Source: Icerya purchasi
Taxonomy: Eukaryota > Arthropoda > Insecta > Hemiptera > Monophlebidae
NCBI GenBank assembly: GCA_039619475.1
Contig: CM077115.1
Location: forward strand, 140,380,172-140,444,171
Reading direction: 5' to 3'
DNA length: 64,000 nt
This document shows, piece by piece, positions 33,676 to 45,989 of this stretch. The position numbers were made by a program, and so were the translations under genes. Position 1 is the stretch's first letter. The number at the start of each line of letters is the position of its first letter. A model generated the notes under the pieces. It ran no database searches. It had not been told where the DNA came from and worked only from the letters and a program-made list of their open reading frames with translations.

Positions 33676-35436
33676 GTGTGTGAGTAAATAGAAGAAAAAA
33701 ACAGTGTGGCATCTTTGTCTTTATATTTAGAGATATTTGTACTGTGTAAATAGTGCCTATTCCTACTTTTATACTAAGTAAGAACACTTCTTTTTGCTTT
33801 TACTTTTTCTTTTAAATTTAATTTAATTTTTATTTGTTACTTACACCATTTAAGTATAAGTATTGTAGGCAGTAGCTGTTAAAAGACTTTCCAGATTTAT
33901 TGTACAAGAATACAAAAAAAAAATTTTAAACGAGCGTTGCAGTTTCAACAATTTATTTTAAACTATACTTCCCGAATTAACGCGTGAAAGAAAATTCGTT
34001 AAGTTATTCCTTTTAAATTTCGTTTTTTTTTTTATATTGTTACAACTTTGTTAGCTGCTGACAGTGTTAGCGATTACAGGTGTTTAGTTAGAAGGTAAAC
34101 TACTCTTTACGCTACCTCTTGGATCAAAATTTCTCTAGTCGAGTAACAATTCAGAAAAGTAAAGCGGCCTATGCTACACGTGGAAAAAGCTTACTGAATT
34201 TTATTTGGAATCCCGGAAAACTCTTTTGTGTAGACGTGTGTTTCAAATTAATTTTATTGGAATGATGGGAGTATAAAATTAACAAATAATCGAAAATAAA
34301 AAGGAGCCAAAAGAAGCAGACTCCCCCCCCCCCCGTTAAGTATTTAAATTTACACAGCGAAAACGCAAAGTTATAATACGCTCTGAATAAGGTAACTTTA
34401 AAACACAAAAGAGTAACGTCATAGCGTGAAATATTTATTTCTGGTTATTTCAAAGGTCATTTTGCTGGTTAATATTGGCGACGCGACGGAATTGTGACAA
34501 ACTTTTTAAAATACCTTTCATGTGTAGTGAGGGAATCTTAAAGTTTCAGGTATAGCAGCTTAAAATTTTGGTTATGGTAGGTATATTTTTAAAGTTTAAA
34601 GCACAGTAGGGAGATGTATATTTTGAAAAAACCGGTTTTAAACAAATTTTGTTATGTGCGATTTTCTCTATGATTTCATAAATGTTGATCGAACAGTCTT
34701 TTAGATGGACTTCTTTTTTTGTTTTTTAACTTGAATTTGATAAAAACAAGTATACACAAATCTACAAAAGACGCTGTGCTTGGTGTGCTTTCGTGCACAA
34801 GAGAAATTGGGATCGTTATGAGACACTGCCGCTTGTATTATCAATGCAAACATTTTTTCAGTTCCCCGATATTTGTACGATAAAAAACTCATTTAACATT
34901 TCGAGATTTCCAACAATAATTATGTCATTTCTCAGGTCAGTAAAATTAATTTATTTTCATCACGTTCGACAATTTACGTACATCGGAAGTTAAACTACAG
35001 TGTCGTGCGCTTCGGAAAAAATGACGATTTATAGAGTGTCATTTAAATTTATAATATCATTAAAAATCATGCTAGAAAGTTTAAAAGGAGAAATGGAAAG
35101 TTAATCGTAACTGAATGAAACTTGGAAAATAACGGAAAGTCGAAATAATCTTCGGACTATAACATGAAGATAAGTTTGTCTCTGGCACAAAAAATTTATC
35201 AGGCTATGAAAAAAAAAAAAAGTCGTCCAAAATTCGTAATAACATTTAGGAGTTTCTTTTTTGTTTTCCTTTTTTTTTTTTTTTTTTTTTTTTGGCATGG
35301 CTATATTTGGCTATTATCAAGTCAATATAGGAATGATGCCGACTGATGGAAAATACATAATGTTCGAAACGAAACAATAAATGTTCCACATAAACATATA
35401 ACCCACGAATGACTGTCTAGAATTATTAGGAAAATA
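33676..35436 (+). other. Septin 3' UTR and downstream sequence
   Basis: The first AATAAA after the stop is at 34295-34300, a candidate polyadenylation signal that would give a 3' UTR of about 640 nt. A C-run lies at 34322-34335, and A- and T-runs near 35210 and 35270. No other gene was recognised. Confidence 0.35.
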
Positions 35437-35751
35437 TAAACTGCCCAGACCGAGCCTAAGATGCATTATTGGGCGCTAGAACTGAATGAATCACTCCCAC
35501 GTATCCCTGAATTTTATACATGCTGATAATGGGGGACAATGTAATGATCGCACATCAGTTAATTTCTTAGAAGACATAAATCATCTTCTGTTTAATTGTG
35601 GAAAATTTAAAGATAGTACACATAGTCTTTTTAATAAACTGAAACCCCTCGATCGGTATCCGCTGTATTCCCTGCATTACCTGCTAGGACGTGGAGAGAA
35701 TGTCCAATTTTTGATTTTTAAGTTTATTTTACAAAATAATATTTTTATATA
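35437..35751 (+). pseudogene. LINE C-terminal fragment (R1-like zinc finger end)
   Basis: A plus-strand frame reads RPSLRCIIGR, then SLPRIPEFYTC, and DINHLLFNCGKFKDSTHSLF, ending at a TAA (35750-35752). The Cys...His-Leu-Leu-Phe-Asn-Cys pattern is the C-terminal zinc-finger motif of R1/Jockey-type ORF2 proteins. It is a 5'-truncated fragment. Confidence 0.6.
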
Positions 35752-35849
35752 AGTATCTTTTGCGTGCGAAGGATTATTTTAAATTAGTGTATTTCGATTC
35801 TCATTTATTTACTTACTTTATTTTTTTTTATTATTATTATTTATTATTT

Positions 35850-36060
35850 TTTTGAAGTGAAAACTTCTTTAGACGCGTTTAGCGATTTTCAGTAGGGGAA
35901 AATATTATAGTTTCACGTCACGCTCGTCACCGCGTCACCGACATGCTAATGTTAACAGTATCGACTAGTGCGAGAAATTAAACCGCTAACGCCTCTCCTC
36001 TATCTCTCACTACTCTCACGATCGTGTAATCAGTAATAAACTACAAAAAGAGACATGAAA
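35850..36060 (+). other. Hairpin-containing repeat candidate
   Basis: Begins with the hairpin GAAGT-GAAA-ACTTC (35855-35870) followed by CTTT, as near 19986 in inverse context, and then a CG-rich patch (about 35925-36010). This may be the end of a Helitron-like element. No terminal CTRR or insertion site could be proven. Confidence 0.25.
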
Positions 36061-37080
36061 ATTTAATTAATTATATTAGGGGACTACTAATAAGGGGAAT
36101 AATAAAAGTTTATGACGTCAGTAAATTATCGCGAACATTATTTAATAATGAAGTATATTGTAAAAATTCTGCAACTACCATATTACACTAATTCCATAAA
36201 ATAATAAATACTGCTGACATTGTAGTCTCTGTTTTTGTCGATATTGTTGTTTGTTAGTATTAAAGTGGTTGCGCGACAGTAAAAATATTTATTACTTTAA
36301 CTGTTTTAATATATTAATTTTGCAGATGATAAAAATCGACCGTTAATTAAATTTTTGAATGAAGCATTAGGTTAGTGATCGAAAACTCAGTACTACCAAA
36401 TATAAAACGACGATCGATGTGGTTTTTAAAAGATATTTACATTAATTTAAATCAAACAAAGATAGGCCTATTGTATCATTTTTAAAATATAATGAAAAAA
36501 TATTTAAAGTACAAATAATTTAAGTATATTGTTGAAATTAATGATGTGATAATGATGAAAACAATGAAAATCATGTTGAAAATTAAGTTCATTTAAATTT
36601 ATGTAAATATAAATACCATGTATAAATAAAATAAATGTACAATAATTATTGTTTTAATTAAATTGTATTTATGGTTTTTATTATGCTTGCGCAGTCCATC
36701 ATGTTTTGATTAATAAACAAACCATATAAAAATAAAACCAGACTAATGTTAATAATTGCAAGTTACAAATTATGAAATTTTAATTTTTGATACAACAATT
36801 ATTAATCTAGAAATTCAAAAAGGAACACTGCTATTTCATAGTTTTAAGTTTTCACCTCTGTCGGCAGTCCCCGTGACTGCACTGTTTTTTTGTTCTTTTT
36901 CTCTCCGGTAGGTGTCGTTTTCTTCTTCGCTGCGATTTACAAAATTTAGGATAATTTTAGTGACTCTTCAATTACTTTTTCTTTAGACATTTCAATCTTT
37001 TTAACCGAGTTCTTTGTAATTCCGTATAACCTTGCTGTTATCTATTGTTTGCACTAACATTAATTACAGCAACTTAGTTC
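36061..37080. other. Unannotated AT-rich stretch
   Basis: No gene or known repeat was recognised. Confidence 0.4.
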
Positions 37081-37084
37081 TATG

Positions 37085-38960
37085 TTGGTACGAGATTTCC
37101 CATACTTTTATGATCGCGGAACTCTTATAAAATCAATATTATTTTATGGAACCCTCTGTACCAAATGAAAACTTAACAAGTAATTGTTGATATGTAAACA
37201 AAATTTTATTGTTATCTTCTTAATTACAACTTTCACTATGATTCCACATTCTATTAACTTATGATAAAAAGTATCGCAATTTCAGTTATGTAAATAAAAG
37301 TTGTTCAATAAAAAATTTTAAGCAAATTAATGTGCAGAATGAAATTGTTTCACTGTTTTACTTTTTAAAATTTGGTTTAATGTCTGACAGTTCTATGCAT
37401 ACATCCGGAATAGCATCCAATTTGCTTCTGAATTTATATAAAAGGGAGCAAAGTTAAAATAGCCTTCATGGCTACTTGAGGGTATTCATTTTTAATATTA
37501 ACGCAAAACTCGCTGAGTAACACTGATTTAAATGTGTATTTGAAAGCGATTAAACTCTGAATATCAATAAGTAATTCGTATTCCACCATTGATAAAGTTT
37601 CAGATTTATCTTTATTGATAAATGGATTTTGTACCCAGTCGATGCTGTTATGGGTAATCGGGAGGTATTCTGACAAAGATTTTAACAGGTTCGCTAAATA
37701 TTAAGTAATGATGTTTTATGAATTTCAGTTAATAATTCTATCGTGTTTCCTTGTAGAATTTCATTTAAAAGTGCAAAACATTGAACATTGTTTTTTTTCC
37801 ATGCAAGAAATCCAGAAATTTAATTTCCTTTTTAGAGTTCGCAGTAACTATGGTTGTTGCTTTTCCTTGTAAAGATGCAGTCACCTCGTTTCCAAAGATT
37901 TCGGCAAAATAAGTTAATTTCATAAGCCATTGTTCATCATACAAAACATCGAAAATTTTCACCGATTCCGACACATTTTGCCTCATTTGAAAAACCTTCA
38001 GCTCGTCTCGACGTTCATATAAGCTAACTAAAACTTTGCCTCTGGAAAGCCATTGGACGTCTGTATGAAGGATGGCCGATTCACGCTGACTACCATTTTT
38101 TTACACATTCCAAAACTTTCTTTAATGATAGTGCTATTTTCTTCATTATAAGAGCATGTCGATGCAAAATGCAATGACTGCTGCTACATTTTGGTGCAAC
38201 ATTTTTAATTCTTGATACGGTGCCTTTTATTTTTCCTACCATTGCAGCAGCCCCATCACTGCATACATAAACGCATTTATTTCAACCAGTGTTGTATTTC
38301 CTCATATAACAATCTATTACGCTGCACATTTCGTCTTCAGTTGTGTTGGTTTCCAAAAGAGTGCAAGGAAGCGAATCTTCTTCAATAGATGGGACAAAAG
38401 TATACTTCATAAATAAAAGTAATATTAACAGTCCAGCAAAATCTGTTCTTTCATTAAGGTTGGATTGCAAACATATCACAATGATTCAATCTGTCTATCA
38501 ATTCTCACCTTCGATATGATCAGATATTTTACGAATCCGGTCAGAGACAGTATTGTTGGAACATTGCACTGCTACAACTTTCTTTACTGCTTCTTCTCTA
38601 AGTATGCGGCCAACTTTGTCTAACATGCACATGGTTTAATTAAATTCTAGGCTATCGTGTGTGGTTTTCCAGATCGAGCAATCTTATAGCTTAAGAGGAA
38701 TGATGCTTCAATGGCATGTTCATTATCGGTATTTACAAATTTATTAGAACTGCAGGCTACGGCTTGATGCGATTCTATTTGTTTTCGAAAAAAAGTGATG
38801 TCTTTTTCATTTAGATTTGAATGGTTTGTGTCAAAATATTGTTTTAACATTATTGGCACCAGTGAACTGTTTAGTAGAATTTTTTTGAAAATAAGGCATT
38901 GCCTCCATCCGGTTCCTCTGCGTTTCCTGCAGGTATAAATCGAAAGATAAATATGATTCG
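37085..38960 (-). pseudogene. hAT transposase relic (ZBED5-like), copy at 37-39 kb
   Basis: Minus-strand segments in order are a stretch containing SFLLSYKIARSGKPHT (38647-38859), a DxxTxDEM segment (38282-38479), LYDEQWLMKLTYFAEIFGNE with VTASLQGK (37765-37986), and a C-terminal block with SIDWVQNPFI and QVAMKAILTLLPF (37434-37676). This order is that of ZBED5-like hAT transposases. A missing start, frame changes and stops show it is dead. A block near 37100-37140 (TTTCCCATACTTTT, GATCGCGGAAC) resembles a hAT 3' terminal region. No matching partner end was identified. Confidence 0.8.
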
Positions 38961-40638
38961 TTGTATTTTCTTTTTTTTCAAAGGTCGTTGATGTTCGTTT
39001 CCGTCTCTTAGTTTCTTAATTGCAGTACAACATACCATGCTTTCCATATTTGCGTCCTATGTAAATAATTAAACCATCTTTAATAGAATCAAAATAAAAA
39101 AAAAACAATCTATGAAATAACTAAAAATCTACCTCTTTGTAATTAATTTATAAATCATGTAAATCATACCAATCAACAACTACGCTTTCAGAAATAGTAT
39201 TTCATTGTGCCCGCTGTCCTTATTAAATAAATCGTTTTTAGAAACTGCATTAGAGTTTGAATTTTTTTGTTTTAAAATAGCCTACCAGTCCTAAGGTCCA
39301 TGATAAACTAAAAAAAAAAGTCAATCTGTAACTGCATATAATAGAAATTCTCATATGAAGATCACGCCTAAATGAATGAACATATACAATGCCTCGCTTT
39401 AATATTCAAACACTAATAGAAAATCACATTCTCCTTCTCGTAAATTTAACCAAATTAGACAAAAAGTAACCTATCATGTTACAAGTCCGTTGTTTAATTT
39501 TTTTATAATTACAAAACTGAATGATCAATTAATTTAAAAGTCAGATCGGTATCAATTTTACTTGAAATGAATAAGTAATAGTTCTTGGAAACGAACAGTT
39601 ACTTTTTTATGGAAAATGATGTAATTATTTTCAAATTTTAATTTTAATAAAAATAATACAAATTCGATTTAAAATTTATCGTATAAATTACAGCGTAAAA
39701 TTTAATTCTAAATTTCATAAAATACTATTTCTTTCCGGTTTTACGAAAAACTGCAACTGTGGAATCATCGCACTAAAGAATAGGCTGATAGTAAGGCTGC
39801 GGAAGATGTCAGTGAAACAGGAGCTGGCAATTCGTCTACTAGTCCATTAGAAACACCATCAGCGTCCTCCGAAATAAAGGACACCCAACCCGGCAGCTAC
39901 AGCACTCATGTGCCTGAAACTAACCTTGCTTGACTACGGCAAAGAGCGGCTTGGAAGATTGTGCGTGCGAGAGCGCTACGTATCGTCAGAATTCCTAAAA
40001 GCAGTTGACACGATAATTCCCACGTGCGTATTATTATCTTCTTTTCACAGTTCTCAGTAATAGTGTGATGCGAACGAATGTCAAACGAATGTCATCTTTC
40101 TCATTCCACGTAGCCGTTAACTGGCTCCTTTGGTTTGTGTGTAATGGACATGCGAAAGACGATCGTCTGTCTGTTTCTTGGGTGATAGTATCAATATTAT
40201 TTTTAATATTTTCTAACTAAATATTAAAGTAAAATATTCATAGAATTATAGAAATATTGATGCACATTAGAGTGCGTCCTCATAATTCCATATACAATTT
40301 AATAAACACTCCATAAGCATCTTCATATTTAATCATTATAACTGAACTCTCCCTCTTCTGCTGATAGATCAAGGCCTACCGCTCAGATCGAACAGTAAAT
40401 GTTATAACTCCACCACTAAATAAATAGTTATAACATTCTCTCAGAACCATCACAAATATAATCTGGATAATCTTTCAACTGATAATTACGGCATGATTAT
40501 AATATATTCTTCGTTAAAGATTGTATCCTACATATCGAACATATGTGTAAGAGAAAGACAGATTCGTGTAGCGTTAAAACACGGAAAATAGAGCTAATTC
40601 AATTTTATAATTTCAATAGGCACTAAATAAATTCTACC
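38961..40638. other. Unannotated stretch with a short open segment
   Basis: The plus-strand segment 39784-39933 is open and reads a Ser/Thr- and acid-rich peptide (ADSKAAEDVSETGAGNSSTS and onward), ending in TGA. It sits in a GC-richer patch than its surroundings and could be a decayed exon or transposon N-terminus. Nothing else was recognised. Confidence 0.3.
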
Positions 40639-40664
40639 AAATATATATATATATATATATATAT
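40639..40664. repeat. (TA)n microsatellite
   Basis: A TA run directly preceding the repeat beginning CTAGCTGACCCGGCGAAC. Confidence 0.85.
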
Positions 40665-40862
40665 ACCTATATATGTATATATACTAGCTGACCCGGCGAA
40701 CTTCGTACCGCCCCAGAACCAATAAATGTTGTGTTAATTTATCAGCAATTAATACTCCAAATGAATTAAGTTCAATAAATGTGCAAAAATCAAAATGAAA
40801 AGTATTTTAATTACATTGAAATGAATGTAATTCACGTGGCAGTAAGGTTCCCCTTAATAAAA

Positions 40863-41083
40863 AAAATCAGTATAAATTTACTTTGAAAAATTAAAGTAAA
40901 TTACTTTTTGGAAACATGTGATTTCTAGCTATATCATCAGCTAGCAACACAGAGTACACACTCAATTTACTTACTTTTTAATAAAGTGTGTACTCTGTGC
41001 AGTTAGCTGATGATGAGCCATACACGAAAAAACGTGTTTCTAAAGTAATTTAATTTCTTAAAGTAAATTTATGCTGATTTTTA
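40863..41083. mobile_element. Small foldback MITE
   Basis: The arms read AAAATCAGTATAAATTTACT on the left and its near reverse complement (AGTAAATTTATGCTGATTTT) on the right. Inner arms also pair: CATCAGCTAGC with GTTAGCTGATG, and GAGTACACAC with GTGTGTACTC. Almost the whole 221 bp can fold into one stem. There is no coding content. Confidence 0.8.
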
Positions 41084-41280
41084 GGATTTCGTACACATAT
41101 AATGTGCAGAATAATCCGAATAAAATGGTTCACAAACGACAAAAATATTCAATTATACAATAGCTCGGAAACGGTTTGACTTATCGGAATGGGATCATAA
41201 ATTGCAATCAAACTTCCACCTATGACAATTTACAATTTTAAGCTGAGCGATTACCCTGGGCGGCAAGAAACCGTCTAGAA

Positions 41281-43506
41281 CAGTGGTTCCCAAAACTTAT
41301 TTGGCCTACTGCCCCCTTTCCAGAAAAAATATTACTTAAATTCATTATTTGTAGTTACTTCCATCAGTTCTTCTTGTAACTGTGAAAATTCTTCTGTGTT
41401 TGCACTTGAAAAAGGATCCAAAATCCAATCAGGTACGTTCATTTTCAAAATATCATCAAATCGTTGATTAAAATCTGAATGGAGAGCATCCAAGTGCTCG
41501 CAATAAGAAATTATGTTTTTATCTTTTTTTTCTGCTCCTGATAAATTTAGGAACTGGCTGAATTCCCCTCGTCCAAAGTTTCATTTGTACAGAAGAAGTT
41601 TTGTCACAAATGCAGAAATAACAGATTTTGTTTTTATTAAATTCACTTCATCACCTTGAAGCTGAAGATTGCTAAATTTTTGAAACAAGTCTGTCAAGTA
41701 AGCGATGTCACTTTTGGATTGAATTAAATTGGATCGTAAAGCATCATTTTTATCTTTCAAGAACTTCAGCACCATGTTAAACAGTTTATAAAACCTATCT
41801 AAACAGGCACCCTTTGACAACCAACGAACTTCTGTATAAAGCAGCAAACGATTAAATTCTTCATCGTTTTCAATACAAAGCTGTTTAAATAATCTGTCCT
41901 TCAGTGATTTGCTTCTGATTGTGTTGATAGCTTTAATTACATATTGTAATGAATTATGTAGGCGTACACTTAAATTTTTGGCAACTAGATGTTGACGATG
42001 GATGATACAATTGTAAATGCATTTGGCACCTCCTTTTTTTAAATATGCAAGAAAACCTTTGTAGCGCCCTACCATCGCTGGAGCACCATCTGTGGCTATT
42101 GATAAGATATTACTCAGAGATATTTTGTTTTCTTTAAAAATTCATCCAATGCATGAAATACTGATTCTCCTTTAGTATCAGTTTGCAAATATTTTGCAAA
42201 TAATTATTCTCAGCAAATTTGTTCTTCCTTTGTGAACCGCACGTATGATTAAAGTAAAGCTTCATTTCCTGGCAAAATTGACTCATCAAATCGAATAGAA
42301 AACCGAAATGTTTTTAAATATCCACACAATGAATCTTCAACATCTTGAGCACTGCTCAACGAAATTTTCTTGATAATATCAGATGCTGGCTTTTGCAGCA
42401 CAGTACGTATAACTTCACTTATAGCCGGTATAATTAGTTCTTCCCCAATAGTATGAGGTTTTCCCGACTTGGCAATCTTTAACGAAATATTGTAAGAAAC
42501 AAACAAGCCATCGTCATCTTGTGTGGTTGCGGTTGAAAAGAATTTTGCCAATGTCAGTTGATTGATAAATTTTTCTTTTAGTGTTCGAAAATAAGATAAA
42601 TCCTTATCTTTTTTATCACCATGAATTTTAGTCAAATGTTCTTGTAGTCTGGAAGGCTTCACAGCTTCGTTTGATAAAACTTTCTGGTAAATCATTATAT
42701 ACAGGCAACTTAAAAAAGCCATATTTCAAATATTCGATGTTATATTGTTTACATTTTTTTTTTTTTTGGTTGAGCCATTATTAACTATAGAAAAAATAAA
42801 AATTTTATGGAGGTATTTTTAATTAATACTTTTTTTGATAATTTTTTGAAATATTTTTGTAAAAAACAAGCTAAAATAAATATTAATGAAATAAATAAAC
42901 ATGTTATTATTAATTGTAAAGCGTATATAATTATTACAAAAAAATAAATAATACTCACCAATTATAGTCGTACTATTTGTTAGTTAACTTTAACTTGTCA
43001 CAATACCACAACAATCTAACTTAGAGTTATATCTCGCGTAATAATTACGGGAAATCTCCTGATTCATAGCGTGCTCCGGAATCTGCTGGTAGTACTGCCA
43101 GTAGCCCCGTACTACCGCTGCCGTTCCAGGCTTTGGCCTTCGCGACCGACCAATCGCACGAGTGACAATTACCCGCAGCAATGCTCGTAGTACTCACGTG
43201 TTTTAGAACAGCAATTCAGTGGCGGCACCATATGAACAGTAGAAGTGCACGATTACGCGTACTTCAATGCAAGTAAGGGAGTATGCGAGAACCAAGCCAA
43301 CGTCCAGTGCCGTTGTTCAAAGAAAAATTAAGCGATATGAGCGCGGAATGCATAAATCAATTTTTCTAAATCTTCTCTTCTTTCTTTTATGCTTTCACCG
43401 TCCTCTTGCAGTTATTTATCGCCCCAAATGCACCTGTGGCCATCACCCCCCCTGGATCGCTGCAGCACCCAGCAGGGGGCGGTGGCGTCCACTTTGGGAA
43501 TCACTG
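41281..43506 (-). mobile_element. hAT element with TIRs and 8-bp target duplication
   Basis: The 2226-bp element has termini CAGTGGTTCCCAAAAC (left) and reverse complement CAGTGATTCCCAAAGT (right), typical of hAT elements. It is flanked by GTCTAGAA (41273-41280) and GCCTAGAA (43507-43514), an 8-bp duplication with one substitution. It carries a degenerate ZBED5-like transposase on the minus strand and interrupts an older repeat. Confidence 0.92.
41340..42725 (-). pseudogene. hAT transposase pseudogene (ZBED5-like)
   Basis: On the minus strand a BED-type zinc-finger remnant (KPSRLQEHLTKIHGD) is followed by KIAKSGKPHTIGEELIIPAI, a region ending RFSIRFDES, and after breaks TDTKGESVFHALDEF. Then come TDGAPAMVGRYKGFLAYL, CIIHRQHLVAKNLS and LLLYTEVRWLSKGACLDRFY. 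There is a one-base frameshift near 42140 (between DEFLK and KISLSNI), further stops near 42200, and a frame change in the zinc-finger region. Sequence after VPDWILDPF stops short, so the C-terminal hAT dimerisation region is absent. Both facts mean the copy is inactive. Confidence 0.88.
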
Positions 43507-43559
43507 GCCTAGAATATATAATATGGAATTTTGAACGACCTCAAAAATCACCCTTAAAA

Positions 43560-44600
43560 AATTCATAACTCATTACCAGATAGCCCTTTAAAAGCGAAAT
43601 TCAAAATATAAAACCAAACTCAGCAGCCCTTTCATAAAAATTCAAAAATTACGATTAAAAAATTATTTAAACCCCCCTCTTGAGCCAAAAACAGAAATAA
43701 ACCAAAATAAATCAAATTATATTCTCTTTAACAGTAAAATTAATAAAAAGCCACTTAACCTAATGAAATTTGGATAAAATATCAAATTAAATAATTAGGT
43801 GTTATTATAGACAATAATTTAAAATTTTATTATCATTTCAATTATGTAAGAAATAAAATTAACAAATTCATGCCGATTTTCAACAAACTTTTCAACAATA
43901 GTAATCGAATAAATTGTAAAAAAGGAATGATATTGTATAAGTGTATAATAGTAGCAAATATTATTTACGGCAGTATTATTTATTTAGATATGCTAGAGAC
44001 TAACAGATTTCTAAGTAATAATTAAAGATTTTCAAAGAGAGGTTGCCATTAAACTGATTAAAGCGTACAGAACTACCAGCTATATGGCTGCAACAGTTAT
44101 CGCAGGCAAGTTACATATCGAATACGAACTGCAAAAACATCGATAAATGTGTTTTTAATTAAAAACAAAGTTGAGATAGAATGAATAATAAGGACGTTGT
44201 ACCTAATTTTTTTAACGTGCAGTTAATATCCGGACATGTTTGGAATTTATTTATATAAGTTCAAAATTATAGATAATGAATAATGTAGGGCATATATTAA
44301 ATGGTTGTAATCACGCTAATAAGATATTTAATAATTTATACGCAGCAGATTTAGTTACGAACCTTTTTAATGAATTTAATAAATTCGTTGTCGAAGAAAT
44401 GACACACCGTAAGCAAAATTCGATAAATTAGTATTGAGTATTTTTAATAAGAACTATTTGGTACATGATTATAAAATGGGATCACAGGAAACCAAAAACT
44501 TAACTGGATGGGGCCTGTTGTGAACATTATTGTAATAAGAAAAATTGTAATATTATTAAAGATAAACGGCCTCGCCCAAAGTTTTGGGAATGAGGGGGAA
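43560..44600 (+). pseudogene. R1/Jockey-like LINE C-terminal relic
   Basis: A plus-strand frame reads LGVIIDNNLKFYYHFNYVRN directly after an in-frame TAA where Tyr is expected. KGMILYKCIIVANIIYGSII and, in another frame, VAIKLIKAYRTTSYMAATVI follow. A terminal HILNGCNHANKIFNNLYAAD zinc-finger-like piece lies near 44290. It corresponds to the thumb and C-terminal region of an R1-type ORF2. The 5' boundary with the host repeat is unclear. Confidence 0.65.
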
Positions 44601-45040
44601 AAAACATAAAATATTTTATAATTAATTCATGAATTTAAAGCCTTTTTCCATACAATTTTGCTTATCAATACTGAACGCAACAAAAAATTAGAGGTCCTTC
44701 CAATTCGCTTTCCAGATGGTTGAAAAATGTTTTCAATGACTCTGCACACGTTGATTTTTATGAATATATTTCTATACGTTTTTTCTAGAAAAATTATATT
44801 TTAAGTATGTTTGGGTTGTCAGCTTTATCTATCGGTTTATTCGTTATAAAAACAAAAAAAAGTGTCTTGTAATTTTACCCTTGATCAGCTGTTTTCCAAC
44901 CAACCTGAAAAAGTTTCCGACTAAATCACTGCAAAATGTAGTAGAGGTATACTGCACATAAGGGGGGTTTCAAAATGTGCCCAACATGTTCCCGACAATT
45001 CACTTTCACAACAAATATATAAATACGCAAAACATTTAAT
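44601..45040. other. Unannotated stretch
   Basis: No feature was recognised. Confidence 0.4.
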
Positions 45041-45282
45041 ATCTGCAAGAAGAAATTCGACCATAGGACACGTGATACGCCACTCAATGTGGGTTACCAA
45101 CTTATTAGAAGGAAAAACAATAGGGAAGACTCAAAGAGGAAGGCCTCGAAGGAGATTCATGGACGAAATAAAAGGAAGGAGGTCATACGCGGAAGTTAAA
45201 GAGTTAGCTAGAGCACGAGAAGATCTAACACGTGGCCATGTTACCCACCAACCCTTGGGATGAGGAGAAGATGATGATGATA
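45041..45282 (+). pseudogene. RTE-like LINE 3' end
   Basis: A plus-strand frame reads RRNSTIGHVIRHSMWVTNLL, then QRGRPRRRFMDEIKGRRSYA and an Arg-rich end before TGA (45261-45263). The tail then runs into a GAT repeat (45268-45282). The WIGHVLRH-like start and GRPRRRFMDEI stretch are the C-terminus typical of insect RTE-type ORF2 proteins, and the GAT-repeat tail fits a non-LTR 3' end. It is strongly 5'-truncated. Confidence 0.75.
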
Positions 45283-45989
45283 TAAGTAGGCAAAGTCTTT
45301 CTTTGTTTATTAACCGATTATCTTTTTCTTTTTTTGTTTAACAGCTATTAAAAAGCAGTTTTTTTTCCTGTTTGAATATAAAATTAATACAAAAAAAATA
45401 AAAAATGAACTGTTTGTTACGATATTTTTGATTCTTTTTTTTTTTTTTTTTGTTATATACATATTTTTTGATTTTCGAACCGCCATTATGTGACTGCCCA
45501 CTGATTGGCTGAGAGCCACGACCCATGCCTTTTTTTGCCTATTCTCGAACGTATCGCTATACATACTAATCTTTACATTTTTCAAAGAAACGATATAAGG
45601 CTTATTATATGTCAGTAAAGGAAAAGTATCAATCGTCATTGTTGTAAAAATCCATCATAATGGGATACACATTTTTGCCCCACTCTTTCTCACTCTATAA
45701 CGGGGTCTGCACTTGTAACGGCGATTAAACGCCTATTGTTTCATGCTCACACGTACTCATGCAATAGCGATTTAAATATTTTTTTTAAATTAATGAAAAT
45801 TAAAGTAATAATATGCTGTATTAAAAGGTGATTTACTTTTATAAAATATCGAAATGCTGTTTATATTATTCCAATAAAAGTTTTTAGAAAAAATTAACCG
45901 ATCCATGTTATGATTTTGTACTGTGACAAATAGATCCAAAAAAGAACAAAAAGAAAAACAAAAAAGCAGAAGTATACAGTTGCTTATAA
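45283..45989. other. Unannotated stretch
   Basis: A/T homopolymer-rich. Minus-strand open frames here are lysine-rich translations of T-runs and are not genes. Confidence 0.4.

Larger units (their letters stand above)
40684..43700 (+). repeat. Host interspersed repeat split by two nested elements
   Basis: It begins CTAGCTGACCCGGCGAACTT just after a (TA)n tract. It continues to 41280, breaks at the hAT element (41281-43506) and resumes at about 43515 (AATATATAATATGG onward). A 221-bp palindromic element (40863-41083) is also embedded. From memory, a sequence like its start recurs in many insect genomes next to TA repeats; its class is not asserted here. The outer right end is uncertain. Confidence 0.5.

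Noticed and set aside
45310..45639. Lys-rich minus-strand frames
   Set aside because: Translations of T-homopolymer runs with no protein-like features.
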